DNA of 18,699 bases, taken from assembly GCA_030598025.1 (NCBI GenBank), contig JAUVQS010000013.1, positions 1 through 18,699 of the forward strand. Direction: 5' to 3'. Shown here piece after piece: positions 1 to 7,570 of the stretch. Origin of the DNA: Acidimicrobiia bacterium. Its GTDB lineage: Bacteria > Actinomycetota > Acidimicrobiia > Spongiisociales > JAHEDJ01. The translations under genes and the position numbers were made by a program. Every line of letters starts with the position of its first letter. The stretch's first letter is position 1. A model generated the notes under the pieces. That model saw only the letters and a program-made list of their open reading frames with translations, was not told the origin of the DNA and did no database searches.

Positions 1-17
1 GCGGAAACCCTCGACGG

Positions 18-89
18 CGCCCCCGGCAGGATTCGAACCTGCGCCCCCGGCTCCGGAGGCCGGTGCTCTACCCCCTGAGCTACGAGGGC
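18..89 (-). tRNA. tRNA-Arg (anticodon CCG)
   Basis: Read on the minus strand this folds as a full cloverleaf. The acceptor arm pairs GCCCTCG with CGGGGGC, the anticodon stem is CCGGC/GCCGG, the loop CTCCGGA gives anticodon CCG, and the T arm is GCAGG-TTCGAAT-CCTGC. It decodes the arginine codon CGG. The discriminator base is G and CCA is not encoded. The nearest gene, ku, starts on the other strand 95 bp away, so the tRNA appears to be transcribed alone or from a promoter in that gap. Confidence 0.95.
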
Positions 90-171
90 GAATGATCGGA
101 TTGTAGTAGCGGTGATAGTCGCCCGATCGGTGGTCGGCCGACAAGCCCCTGGCGCATCTGCCAATCGACCG

Positions 172-177
172 TAGAAT
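172..177 (+). promoter_or_regulatory. -10 box (TAGAAT) for leaderless ku transcript
   Basis: TAGAAT ends 7 nt before the ATG of ku, and no Shine-Dalgarno sequence lies in between. This is the spacing expected if transcription starts at the A of the ATG, a common arrangement in actinobacteria. No good -35 box is visible. The assignment is inferred from position and consensus. Confidence 0.5.
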
Positions 178-184
178 CGAACCC

Positions 185-970
185 ATGCGATCGATCTGGA
201 AGGGGGCCATCAGCTTTGGCCTCGTCACGATTCCGGTCGGCCTGTATTCGGCCACCGAGAATCGGACACCGAAATTCAAGATGCTCCGGCAATCCGACGG
301 CAGCCCCATCAAGTACCGGCGGGTAGCCGAGTCGGACGGCCAGGAGGTTCCCTGGGAAGACATCGTACGCGGCTTCGAAATCGAGAAAGGGCGCTACGTC
401 GTATTCACCGATGAGGAACTCCAGTCGGCGACCGCCAAAGGAGCCGCCAAGGCTGTCGACGTTGTGCAGTTCGTGGATGACGCCGAGATAGATCCGATGT
501 TCTACAAGTCCTCCTACTATCTCGCACCGGAGCAGACCGGCGTGAAGGCATATCGCATCCTGCACGATGCTCTGGCCGCCTCCGGCAAGATCGGCCTCGC
601 CAAGGTTGCCCTACGCGACAAGCAGTACATGGCGACCGTCCGCCCCAACAACGGCGTGCTGGTTCTCGAGACGATGTACTGGCCGGACGAGATTCGCCAG
701 GCAACCTTTGAGACGCTCGAAGGCGAGGTCGAAGTCAGGGAGGAAGAAATTCAGATGGCCAACATGATCATCGAGAACCTCACCACCGAGTTCGACCCGG
801 AAGAGTGGAAAGATCACACGCGCGAAGCGATCGAAGAACTGGCACAGAAGAAGATCGACGGCGAAGAAATCGTCGCGCCGGATTCGCCGGAACCGACGAA
901 AGTGATCGATCTGCTCGAAGCGCTCAAAGCGAGCGTAGAGGCGACGAAAGCCCGGCGAGCCAGCGCCTAG
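185..970 (+). CDS. ku: Bacterial Ku, DNA double-strand-break end-binding protein
   Basis: The 261-residue product has the standard opening of bacterial Ku (MRSIWKGAISFGLVTIPVGLY) and the conserved YYLAPEQ, AKVALRDKQYMA and LVLETMYWPDEIR blocks. In bacteria Ku forms a homodimeric ring on broken ends and recruits ligase LigD for non-homologous end joining. The length is normal for the core plus a short acidic to basic tail ending ATKARRASA; there is no long lysine-rich extension. The ATG is preceded by a TAGAAT box at leaderless distance. No ligD is present in the window, so its partner must lie elsewhere. The gene converges on yqeY with a 28-bp gap. Confidence 0.96.
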   Translation: MRSIWKGAISFGLVTIPVGLYSATENRTPKFKMLRQSDGSPIKYRRVAESDGQEVPWEDIVRGFEIEKGRYVVFTDEELQSATAKGAAKAVDVVQFVDDAEIDPMFYKSSYYLAPEQTGVKAYRILHDALAASGKIGLAKVALRDKQYMATVRPNNGVLVLETMYWPDEIRQATFETLEGEVEVREEEIQMANMIIENLTTEFDPEEWKDHTREAIEELAQKKIDGEEIVAPDSPEPTKVIDLLEALKASVEATKARRASA

Positions 971-998
971 CAGCGCTCATCTGCGGCTCGGCGATCCG

Positions 999-1454
999 TC
1001 ACTCGAGTTCGGAGCGAACCAATCGATTGACCAGTGCGCCGTCGACTTCACCTTGGTGGGATTTCATGATGTGCCCGACGACTCTGCCCGCTTCCTTGGG
1101 ATCGGTGGCGCCCAGATCGGCGATGGCACTCTTGACCAACTCGAGGCTGGCGGCTTCGTCGAGAGTCCGTGGGAGCCAGCGGGCCAGGTAGTCGACCTCG
1201 AAGGCGAGTTTCGCCGCCATCTGCTCGCCCCGCTCGCCGAGGTCGTCGTATTCGCGCCTCGACTTGTCCATCTTCTTGACGAAGGAGCCGATGACCGACT
1301 GATAGAAGGCATCATCGGTTTCGCCCGTGAAGCCGGAAGCGCTCTTGGCGCGGGCGGCTTCGGTCTGCACTGCCCGGATTACGTTCTTTCGGGGAGCGTC
1401 CTTCGCCCGCATGGCGTCTCTCAACTCCTCGGCGAGTTTGTTTTCAATGCTCAT
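999..1454 (-). CDS. YqeY/GatB-tail domain protein
   Basis: The 151-residue protein matches the YqeY (Aim41) family: an alpha-helical N half starting MSIENKLAEELRDAMRAKD and the C-terminal helical domain shared with GatB (AIADLGATDPKEAGRVVGHIMKSH, then GALVNRLVR). The family may act on tRNA-dependent amidation or tRNA binding, but its exact role is not settled. The ATG has a good Shine-Dalgarno (AGGAG, 7 nt upstream) inside the end of the upstream phosphodiesterase gene, which it overlaps by 11 bp. The two are therefore probably co-transcribed. Confidence 0.9.
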   Translation of the reverse strand: MSIENKLAEELRDAMRAKDAPRKNVIRAVQTEAARAKSASGFTGETDDAFYQSVIGSFVKKMDKSRREYDDLGERGEQMAAKLAFEVDYLARWLPRTLDEAASLELVKSAIADLGATDPKEAGRVVGHIMKSHQGEVDGALVNRLVRSELE

Positions 1455-2160
1455 ATTTGCTCCTGCTGATTCCTACCGGATCATCACTGATGATGCCATC
1501 TATGCCCGCTGCCACGAATCGTTGGGCCATCGCAACATCGTTGACGGTCCACGTGATGATCTCGAGTCCGGCATCGTGCGCCATGTCGATGCTTTGCTCT
1601 CCCGATTCAACCAGAAGGCTGAAATGGGGAGCGACTAGTTGATGCCCGCCCTCGCCGGCCGCTGCGATCACATCGGAAGAGGAGCCTCCATCGAATACCA
1701 GCAGTCCAGTTCGCACATCCGGGAGGGCAGCTTTGACGATGTCCATCGTCGGCCAGAAGAAACAGGTGACAACGTCGATCGGGCGGGAGCGCGCGGCAAC
1801 CTCGACGGCGAATGACCCTTCGGAGTCGAAGCCGGGTTGGTAGGGGAAGTTCTTGATCTCGATGTCGAGAGGGGTATCCGGTAATGCTTTGAGGACGTCA
1901 TCGAGAAGGGCCGGGCGATACCCATCACCGAGGTCTACTTCACGCAGATCTTCCCATCCGTGATCGGCGATGCCGACCGAGCCGAAAGACGGTTCATGCG
2001 ATAGAACCATTCTTTCGTCGGCCGATCTTCGAACATCGAGTTCGACGAAATCCGCAACTGCAGCCGCCGCGACGATGCCTTCAAGAGTATTGTCGGGATA
2101 GGACAACCGAAGGCCGCGATGCGCCCCAAATTGGGTATTCTTGGATAGTTGATCTTTCAT
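1444..2160 (-). CDS. Glycerophosphodiester phosphodiesterase family protein
   Basis: The 238-residue protein has the GDPD TIM-barrel signature. It shows AHRG (His14, Arg15), PDNT in place of the usual PENT, the metal ligands Glu40 and Asp42 in VELDV, and a second catalytic His55 followed by Glu instead of the usual Asp. A further acidic strand reads DIEIKNF. Such enzymes hydrolyse glycerophosphodiesters to glycerol-3-phosphate and an alcohol. No signal peptide is seen, so it is probably cytoplasmic. The reading frame stays open 44 codons further upstream, but that would run through the whiB promoter and CRP-type site, so the ATG at 2160 is chosen. It leads the yqeY gene and may be activated through the operator at 2223-2240. 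Confidence 0.87.
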   Translation of the reverse strand: MKDQLSKNTQFGAHRGLRLSYPDNTLEGIVAAAAVADFVELDVRRSADERMVLSHEPSFGSVGIADHGWEDLREVDLGDGYRPALLDDVLKALPDTPLDIEIKNFPYQPGFDSEGSFAVEVAARSRPIDVVTCFFWPTMDIVKAALPDVRTGLLVFDGGSSSDVIAAAGEGGHQLVAPHFSLLVESGEQSIDMAHDAGLEIITWTVNDVAMAQRFVAAGIDGIISDDPVGISRSKYEH

Positions 2161-2181
2161 AAGATTTCTCGAAATTACCCC

Positions 2182-2210
2182 TTGTGTACCGCGCTCGCGG
2201 CAGTTACAGT
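2182..2210 (+). promoter_or_regulatory. Putative whiB promoter
   Basis: TTGTGT (2182-2187) and TACAGT (2205-2210) are separated by 17 nt, the ideal spacing for a housekeeping sigma factor. The expected start near 2217 would put the CRP-type site just downstream of the start and leave a leader of about 40 nt carrying the AGGAGA ribosome site. The call rests on consensus only. Confidence 0.45.
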
Positions 2211-2222
2211 TTCCACCGCTAC

Positions 2223-2240
2223 TTGTGAAAAATCTCACAA
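2223..2240. promoter_or_regulatory. CRP/FNR-family operator (TGTGA-N6-TCACA)
   Basis: TTGTGA-AAAATC-TCACAA is a perfect inverted repeat with 6-bp arms and matches the CRP consensus exactly. It sits between divergent whiB and the GDPD gene, 17 bp upstream of the whiB start and about 70 bp upstream of the GDPD start. Mycobacterium tuberculosis whiB1 is a known target of the cAMP receptor protein Rv3676. The position suggests repression of whiB and possible activation of the GDPD gene, but this is inference. Confidence 0.75.
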
Positions 2241-2257
2241 TCATCCAGGAGACATCA

Positions 2258-2533
2258 GTGCTCACCCAAACAATTGCAACCGAATGGCGCACGCTCGCCT
2301 CGTGTCGCGATTCTGATCCGACGCTTTTCTTCCCTATTGGGACAACCGGCTTCGCTCTTGATCAAATCGCCTCTGCGAAGGTTATTTGCGGTTCCTGCTC
2401 GGTCCAAGAAGATTGCCTTCAGTACGCCCTCCAGTCCAATCAGGAGTCTGGCGTCTGGGGCGGATACGCCGAAGACGAGCGCCGTCGCTTGCGGAAGCGT
2501 TGGTTGGCGGAACGCCGCCGCCGCGCCAGCTAG
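2258..2533 (+). CDS. whiB1: WhiB1-like Fe-S cluster regulatory protein
   Basis: The 91-residue product carries the WhiB cluster ligands Cys16, Cys44, Cys47 and Cys53 (C-X27-C-X2-C-X5-C), the beta-turn GVWGG at 65-69 and a basic DNA-binding tail (RRRLRKRW, RRRR). The whole protein aligns from memory with mycobacterial WhiB1, notably CRDxDPxLFFPxG and SGVWGGxxEDERR. WhiB1 binds a [4Fe-4S] cluster and the housekeeping sigma factor. The GTG at 2258 is preferred because AGGAGA lies 5 nt upstream; a GTG at 2225 in the same frame lies inside the CRP-type operator. The gene is monocistronic, with a strong hairpin after the stop. Confidence 0.93.
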   Translation: MLTQTIATEWRTLASCRDSDPTLFFPIGTTGFALDQIASAKVICGSCSVQEDCLQYALQSNQESGVWGGYAEDERRRLRKRWLAERRRRAS

Positions 2534-2554
2534 CAAACCCGACGCTCAACAGAC

Positions 2555-2579
2555 AGGCCGGCGCAATGCGCCGGCCTTT
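2555..2579 (+). terminator. Hairpin terminator after whiB
   Basis: AGGCCGGCGC, a 3-nt loop AAT-type turn, and GCGCCGGCCT form a perfect GC-rich stem of 9-10 bp starting 22 nt after the whiB stop. It is followed by TTTC, a short U tract, so it is a strong but not classical intrinsic terminator. It may also stop transcripts arriving on the minus strand from the DUF3107 gene. Confidence 0.7.
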
Positions 2580-2589
2580 CGCATTCCCA

Positions 2590-2646
2590 GGATTTTCTCA
2601 GCAATGCTGTTGATCCCCAGCCACCACAATATTGCCGAGAAAATCC
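2590..2646. repeat. Inverted repeat, 16-bp arms
   Basis: The left arm GGATTTTCTCAGCAAT (2590-2605) and the right arm at 2631-2646 are reverse complements with one mismatch, around a 25-nt centre. Inside the left side CAGCA-A-TGCTG forms a smaller hairpin. The region lies between convergent whiB and the DUF3107 gene and has no coding signal. Confidence 0.85.
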
Positions 2647-2660
2647 AGAGGGATTCCGCG

Positions 2661-2694
2661 CAGTGCTGTGTATCACTGGTGGTACATAGCACTG
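2661..2694. repeat. Near-perfect 34-bp palindrome
   Basis: CAGTGCTGTGTATCAC (2661-2676), TG, then GTGGTACATAGCACTG (2679-2694). The two 16-base arms are reverse complements except at two positions, both of which would be G-U pairs in RNA. It would fold as a long stem with almost no loop. Directly after it comes CTGAGAAAA, the reverse complement of the TTTTCTCAG core in the neighbouring repeat. Confidence 0.85.
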
Positions 2695-2720
2695 CTGAGA
2701 AAACGGCTCAGTCGGCTGAG
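2695..2720. repeat. CTGAG/CTCAG/CTGAG small hairpins at the DUF3107 stop
   Basis: CTGAG (2695-2699), CTCAG (2707-2711) and CTGAG (2716-2720) allow two competing 5-bp stems. The second covers the stop codon of the DUF3107 gene. It may be the first part of that transcript's terminator. Confidence 0.4.
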
Positions 2721-2935
2721 AACCCCACACTGGGGCGATCTTCGGAGCTCTCCATCTCGATGTAGGCGATCTTCTCAATCGGGATGCCAACGGTCCGGCC
2801 TTTGATATCGGTCACCCAGAGCACCCGCGACGACTCGTCCGAGAAAGCGGCGCCAACCTCGGCCTTGAACGACTTCTCGTTCTTGACGTCGATATCGATC
2901 TCTCTGCTGTCACTTATGCCGATGCGGACGCGCAC
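2708..2935 (-). CDS. DUF3107 family small protein
   Basis: The 75-residue protein MRVRIGISDSREIDIDV... has the features of the actinobacterial DUF3107 family: an N-terminal beta strand MxVxIGxxxxxREI, a middle strand with DxKGRxVGIP, then the closing IEKIAYIEM and a C-terminal VGF. The function of the family is unknown; M. tuberculosis has a homologue of similar size (TB9.4). The GTG start has AAGGAG 6 nt upstream. It lies 44 bp after the ATPase gene on the same strand and is probably the last gene of that transcript, although DUF3107 is common in actinobacteria without secretion genes next to it. Confidence 0.82.
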   Translation of the reverse strand: MRVRIGISDSREIDIDVKNEKSFKAEVGAAFSDESSRVLWVTDIKGRTVGIPIEKIAYIEMESSEDRPSVGFSAD

Positions 2936-2979
2936 GCCGTCTCCTTGTTCGCCGGATCAACCATCGTACCGCTCGTTGA

Positions 2980-5900
2980 TCAGGATGCAGCCACCTGCAC
3001 GACCTCGAGGTCGCCGCCGGAGATGAGATAGCCACGTCCCGGCTGATGGAAGACCGGTCCCCTCCGTGGAAACTGCGTCTGCCACAACTCGCCGTCGACA
3101 TCCGCCTGCGGACGGAGCGACAGCCCCAGGCGGCACCGACGCAGATCCCTGGTCCAATGCTGAAAGAGGCCACGCAATGCGTCCGCTCGTCCGGCGGCGA
3201 TGACATGCAGTCCTTCTTGGTGCCGGGCAAGAACCGGGCTCAACCCCGGATGATCCACTCGCTCGGCATCGTCGATCAAGACCAGCACCGCATCGCTTCT
3301 CTCGCCGAGCAACTCAACGAGTTCTTCAACCGAACGGCAACGCGTCCCGGCCGCCTCGGTCAACTCTGAGCCCGTCCGGGAGAGAGCGACGATGTCGAGT
3401 GCCGGATCGCCGCTTGCAGCAGATCGAGCAATCGAGACGAGCGCGGTGGTCCGTCCGCTCCGCGCCGGTCCGGCGATCAGAGCATGATCGCCGGGGTGCA
3501 GCCGGAAGCCGACGGGCAGCAGGTCCCGATCACCGATACCGACCGGAACGAACCGCCCATCCTCGGCAAGCCTCGAATGGGGCGATACGGCCTCGAGGGG
3601 AACCCGATCCGGCAAGACACCAACCGGCACCGGCGGATTGTTTGATGGCTTGGCTTCGAGCAATCGGCGGACGGCTTCCGGGGACGGCCGACCGATCTGA
3701 ATCATCTTGCCCGACGCGTCGAAACCCCTGCCCTGCCCGAGTTCGGGAACGTCGCGGGCGGTCAATCCGGCGGCCGCGTATTCGAACGGGTCGGCCAGAC
3801 GGAAGCACAAACGCTGACTGATCGAGGAGGCGAGAGCCGCAGGCACTCCCCCAGGACGTGCAGCCGAGAGAAGTGGGAACATCGAAAAGGTCGGACCGTC
3901 GACGAGAATCCGGGTGAGGGAATCCCGAATCGCGATATCTCCCGGCCCGTCGAATGCAGCCAGCACGGCTTCCAGTCTTTCGACCAGCACCAAAACGATC
4001 GCTTCTCCTTCCGACCCTTGCCGCCGGCGTTCGAGAAGGTCGTGCAGTCGGCGAATCACGCGGGCAGTCCGCTCACGATCGGCGACGCGGACGATATCTC
4101 CAACATGCGGCCACCCGTTGATTTGGGCAAGCGAGCCTCCCCCACCGTCGAGACCGTAGACATGCAACTCGTCGGGGTTCGCCCTGCACGCCGCTGCAAA
4201 GGCGGCGGCGGTGACCGCATCGGAGGCTCCGGATTCGTCAACGCCGAAGGCAAGCAACCCGCCCTCATCGGGATTCCAGGTCAGCTCGCCGATTCGCTGC
4301 TCGTCGGGATCATCAATCAGACCGATGACACGATGCTCGACGCCCGGGGAGTAGCCGAGCGTCACGGTTTCGGGAAACGATTCGGCCCAGGGGGGACGGG
4401 GCGAGCTCAAACCGAGTCGGTCGAACGCGACGGTTGCGGCTGCGGCGATCCGCTCCAGATCGCTTGCGCCGGAAGTCTGTTCGGTTTCCGGCTCCGGAGC
4501 CACCGGCTCCCAGCCGAACCGCACGGGACGGACCGCCGGCACGATCGACCGATCCAAGTCAACGGCCACCGTACTCCTGGCTGCCTGAAACGGGATGAGT
4601 TCGCCCGGCCCTAGGCGGATGAAACCTCGGCCCGGAAACCGGCGCGGCAGTTGGGCGGCCACCGGATCATCGATCACATCCCGAGAGTCCGCCGCCGTCT
4701 GGACCCGCAACGCCACTCGCAAATTGGTGTTGGCGCGGATCGAATCACCGACGATCCCGGCCGGCCGCTGGGTGGCCAGGATCAGATGCACTCCCAGCGA
4801 CCGACCCCGCTGGGAGATGTCGATCAGCGAAGGAACGAACTCGGGAAGATCTGCAGCGAGAGCGGCGAACTCATCAATGATCACCACCAGGCGCGGCAAC
4901 GGCCCACTCCCCTCGGCAGGCTCGTAGTCATCAATGGCATCGGCACCGGCCCGGCGCAGAGTCTCCTCACGATGGCGCAGTTCGGCGTGCAGGCTTCGCA
5001 ACGCCCGCCGGCCCGAAGCCCGATCGAGGTCGGTAACCAGACCGACCACGTGCGGCAGGCCGGCACAGGCATCAAAGGCACTCCCTCCCTTGTAGTCGAT
5101 CAGAGCGAACGTCACCCGATCCGGCCCGTAGCTGGCGCCAAGCGCGCCGACCAGGGACCGGAGGAACTCGCTCTTGCCTGATCCGGTCGTCCCGGCGATG
5201 AGGCCGTGCGGCCCGTCGGCCACCAGGTCCACCATCAGGGGGCCGTTCTCCGTCATCCCCACCGTCGCGGTGAGGCCGTCCGGCGGATCACTCCATCGGG
5301 CGATCATCTCGTCGACGTCCCCCGCCCACCCGACTAGAGCACCAAGGTTGACTCCGACCGGAAGGCGAGAACCTTCGGCGGCTTCCTCAGGGTCGTCCAA
5401 GCCGTACAGGTGGCGGGCCGCGACGCTCGCCACATCGGATTGCACACCGTCGATGGCGAAACTGATGGGAGGACCGCCGTGGCCCGGCCGGACCAGCGCC
5501 CCGGAAGCTCCGGCCACCGAGACGACGAGCCCACAGGAGCCCGGCAAGTCTTGGATCGATCGTTCGATCACAATGGACGAAATCCGACCGGCTTCAACCA
5601 GTGCGGCGAGACGGGTGCGATCAGCAGGGCTCATGCTGCTCGAGTCGGCGATCACGACGAGGTCCGGGTCGTCGGATTGAGAAAGGCTCGCCATCACCGA
5701 TTCGATGTCGACAGGATCGGATCCCAGGCGGTAGCGGCCGGACAAAGCATCCAGCCGGGTGTGCGGCAGCCACGAGCACCACCCCCAATCACTCACCGAG
5801 TCGGTAATCACGGCCACCCGAAGGTCGGCCGGTCCGTGATGGACTGCGAGCCGCACCAACATTGCTCGCGCCAGCGCCACGCCGCCGGGGCGATCGCCCG

Positions 5901-6942
5901 CAATCCCGATCATTGAGCCCGCGGTGAGGCCAACCTCAATCGGGCCGTCCGGCAGCATTGAATATCGCTCGATCAATTCCACCGCTTCCCGATCCAGATC
6001 GATACCCGTAGTCCGCACAGGAAGCTCCCACCGCGTCCGACCCGTCCCGAGGGACACGCACAGGTAGTCCGGGTGATGTCGCCGCCGCTCCCATACCGAT
6101 GTCTTCATCTCGATCGATGCCCGGACGACTTCCTCTAGCCCGGGATGTCGAATTGCCATCCGGTCGCGTTCCGCAACGGCACGCCGTCGGAGCTCACGAT
6201 CGAACTCCTTCAGAGCCCCGGCCCAGATCGACTCGTTCTCGCGCCGGATGCGGTGGAGGCGACGTCGATCTTCCAACCATGACATCGCCATCATCAATGG
6301 TCCGACCAGCGCGATTACAGCCATGATCGGGCGAAACACCACTGCCATGATTGCGCCGACCAGGACGGGCCCGGCCAGGACCGCCAGCCCCATCCTGGCC
6401 CTTGGTGCCGGCTCTTCGGGACGTTGCGGCGGTTCGATCACCTCTTCCGATCCGGGCGGCAGGTGCCGTGGCGGACGATTGAATGATCGCCTGCCCTGCA
6501 CCGGCTCGGGACGTCCCATCGGGGGCCTTGGAACCTGCACGATCCAGGTGGTCGCTCCGACCTCGAAGGTCTCGCCTACCTCTACGTGCCGGGCGCCCCA
6601 GTCGGCGGAGTGAACCGTGAGTGAACCCGACCGATCGACAGAGACCCTCGGCCCGCCCCGACCGGCGAGTTCGTACCCACCCAGCGCCAACCGCCAGCGA
6701 GCTCCCGAATCGAGGCCGGCCACACCCACCAGTTCCGCCACCGCAGCATCGGCAGACGTTCCCACGGCGACGCCGACCCGAGAGCCCTCCCAAACCGACC
6801 CGACCGGCCGGGCCGAATCGACTCTCAATTCCTCAATCTGTAGTTCGCCCCCGCCACCAACGGCCGTTTGAAGGTCTCCCAGTGGCGCCTCGAGAGCGAT
6901 GCCAACATCGACGATGCTGCCATCGAAGACCTCAAAGCGCAC
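2980..6942 (-). CDS. EccC/EssC-like FtsK/SpoIIIE ATPase of a type VII secretion-like system
   Basis: The 1320-residue motor protein has an N-terminal beta-rich, FHA-like region (about 1-140), a proline/arginine-rich linker, two adjacent membrane segments (about 184-222), and three tandem ATPase-like domains. Domain 1 is intact: Walker A GTTGSGKS (584-591), LIDYKGGSAF (614-623), and Walker B VVIIDEFAAL (686-695) with ATQRP after it. Domain 2 is degenerate: GVDESGAS (900-907) lacks the lysine and VLVERL lacks the Walker B acids. Domain 3 has GPARSGRT (1158-1165) with Arg for Lys but keeps LIDD. Type VII systems use such proteins to bind WXG substrates and drive export. A fused FHA-like N terminus points to the EssC layout. 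The GTG start has AAGGAA 7 nt upstream and overlaps the preceding WXG gene by 11 bp. Confidence 0.9.
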   Translation of the reverse strand: MRFEVFDGSIVDVGIALEAPLGDLQTAVGGGGELQIEELRVDSARPVGSVWEGSRVGVAVGTSADAAVAELVGVAGLDSGARWRLALGGYELAGRGGPRVSVDRSGSLTVHSADWGARHVEVGETFEVGATTWIVQVPRPPMGRPEPVQGRRSFNRPPRHLPPGSEEVIEPPQRPEEPAPRARMGLAVLAGPVLVGAIMAVVFRPIMAVIALVGPLMMAMSWLEDRRRLHRIRRENESIWAGALKEFDRELRRRAVAERDRMAIRHPGLEEVVRASIEMKTSVWERRRHHPDYLCVSLGTGRTRWELPVRTTGIDLDREAVELIERYSMLPDGPIEVGLTAGSMIGIAGDRPGGVALARAMLVRLAVHHGPADLRVAVITDSVSDWGWCSWLPHTRLDALSGRYRLGSDPVDIESVMASLSQSDDPDLVVIADSSSMSPADRTRLAALVEAGRISSIVIERSIQDLPGSCGLVVSVAGASGALVRPGHGGPPISFAIDGVQSDVASVAARHLYGLDDPEEAAEGSRLPVGVNLGALVGWAGDVDEMIARWSDPPDGLTATVGMTENGPLMVDLVADGPHGLIAGTTGSGKSEFLRSLVGALGASYGPDRVTFALIDYKGGSAFDACAGLPHVVGLVTDLDRASGRRALRSLHAELRHREETLRRAGADAIDDYEPAEGSGPLPRLVVIIDEFAALAADLPEFVPSLIDISQRGRSLGVHLILATQRPAGIVGDSIRANTNLRVALRVQTAADSRDVIDDPVAAQLPRRFPGRGFIRLGPGELIPFQAARSTVAVDLDRSIVPAVRPVRFGWEPVAPEPETEQTSGASDLERIAAAATVAFDRLGLSSPRPPWAESFPETVTLGYSPGVEHRVIGLIDDPDEQRIGELTWNPDEGGLLAFGVDESGASDAVTAAAFAAACRANPDELHVYGLDGGGGSLAQINGWPHVGDIVRVADRERTARVIRRLHDLLERRRQGSEGEAIVLVLVERLEAVLAAFDGPGDIAIRDSLTRILVDGPTFSMFPLLSAARPGGVPAALASSISQRLCFRLADPFEYAAAGLTARDVPELGQGRGFDASGKMIQIGRPSPEAVRRLLEAKPSNNPPVPVGVLPDRVPLEAVSPHSRLAEDGRFVPVGIGDRDLLPVGFRLHPGDHALIAGPARSGRTTALVSIARSAASGDPALDIVALSRTGSELTEAAGTRCRSVEELVELLGERSDAVLVLIDDAERVDHPGLSPVLARHQEGLHVIAAGRADALRGLFQHWTRDLRRCRLGLSLRPQADVDGELWQTQFPRRGPVFHQPGRGYLISGGDLEVVQVAAS

Positions 6943-7222
6943 AGGAGATTCCTTCAGCTGCCAGCGCCATTTCCTCAGCTCGAAGCTCAGCCGCCTGCCA
7001 CTCGAGCGAACTCGCCCGGGCGCCGAGTTGGCCTGCCACGGTTCGCAGCACCTGCCGATGGTCGATCAACTCCCTCTCGAGTTGATCGGCGGCCGGCCCA
7101 ACCCACACATGCGGCAGCAGGCGCATCGCCGGTTCGACATAGCCGGCAATTGCCTGGTCGAGATGGGTCGCCTCCGCGCGCAGTCGCGCCGCCGCCAGTT
7201 CCAGCGCCGCCGCCGTCGCCAT
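6932..7222 (-). CDS. Second WXG-type (ESX-like) helical hairpin protein
   Basis: This 96-residue all-helical protein has a WVG turn at 40-42 between two amphipathic helices, which is the size and layout of WXG100 proteins, although the sequence is alanine-rich and diverged. Its start is coupled to the upstream WXG100 gene through a TGATG junction, and it overlaps the ATPase gene by 11 bp. It is probably the heterodimer partner of its neighbour, as EsxA is to EsxB. No clear C-terminal YxxxD/E export signal is visible. The ATG at 7222 is chosen over longer in-frame starts because those would run through the neighbouring gene. Confidence 0.75.
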   Translation of the reverse strand: MATAAALELAAARLRAEATHLDQAIAGYVEPAMRLLPHVWVGPAADQLERELIDHRQVLRTVAGQLGARASSLEWQAAELRAEEMALAAEGISCAL

Positions 7223-7500
7223 CAGGCTCCATAGAGGTTCGTCGCCTGGTCGATTGCGTCGCGTCGAACCGCGACGACCCGTGATGCTTCGAGGAGGGCG
7301 TCGTGAAGGTTCACCAGCATGGGTTGAAACTCTTCGTGCCACCGCCTCCTGAACTCGTCGGCAACGAGTCCCGTCCACTGGGTCTGCCCCAGGCTGCCGT
7401 CTATCGATCGGTTCAAACGTTCGACCTCATCCCCCTCCCTCGAGAAAGCGGTCGTCAGTGTGGCCAGTTGCTCGAGATTGCCACCCACGAAGGTTGCCAT
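7222..7500 (-). CDS. WXG100 family protein (ESAT-6-like)
   Basis: The 92-residue protein is of canonical WXG100 length, with WTG at 42-44 linking two helices (LEQLATLTTAFSREGDEVERL and EEFQPMLVNLHDALLEAS). Such proteins are secreted as helical-hairpin dimers by type VII systems. The ATG has AAGGAG 8 nt upstream. It is the first gene of the operon WXG100, WXG-like, ATPase, DUF3107. A leader of about 35 nt can form a GTGAC/GTCAC stem (7505-7534) that overlaps the region of the ribosome site. No YxxxD/E tail motif is evident. Confidence 0.88.
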   Translation of the reverse strand: MATFVGGNLEQLATLTTAFSREGDEVERLNRSIDGSLGQTQWTGLVADEFRRRWHEEFQPMLVNLHDALLEASRVVAVRRDAIDQATNLYGA

Positions 7501-7541
7501 CGTTGTGACTCCTTTCCGGACACGGTTGTGTCACGTCGAAT

Positions 7542-7570
7542 AACGTATTGTATTAGTTAACGATTGTCAA
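7542..7570 (-). promoter_or_regulatory. Promoter of the WXG100-ATPase operon
   Basis: On the minus strand TTGACA (7570-7565) is followed after exactly 17 nt by TACGTT (7547-7542). The -35 is a perfect consensus and forms one arm of the palindrome at 7564-7580. The predicted start is near 7535. Confidence 0.6.

Noticed and set aside
2225..2257. Longer WhiB start at GTG 2225
   Set aside because: It lies within the CRP-type palindrome, has no ribosome site, and adds 11 residues absent from WhiB1; GTG 2258 has AGGAGA at the right distance.
4018..5181. Plus-strand frames of 176-198 codons inside the ATPase gene
   Set aside because: They run antisense to the Walker-motif regions of a well-supported ATPase and show no ribosome sites or family motifs.
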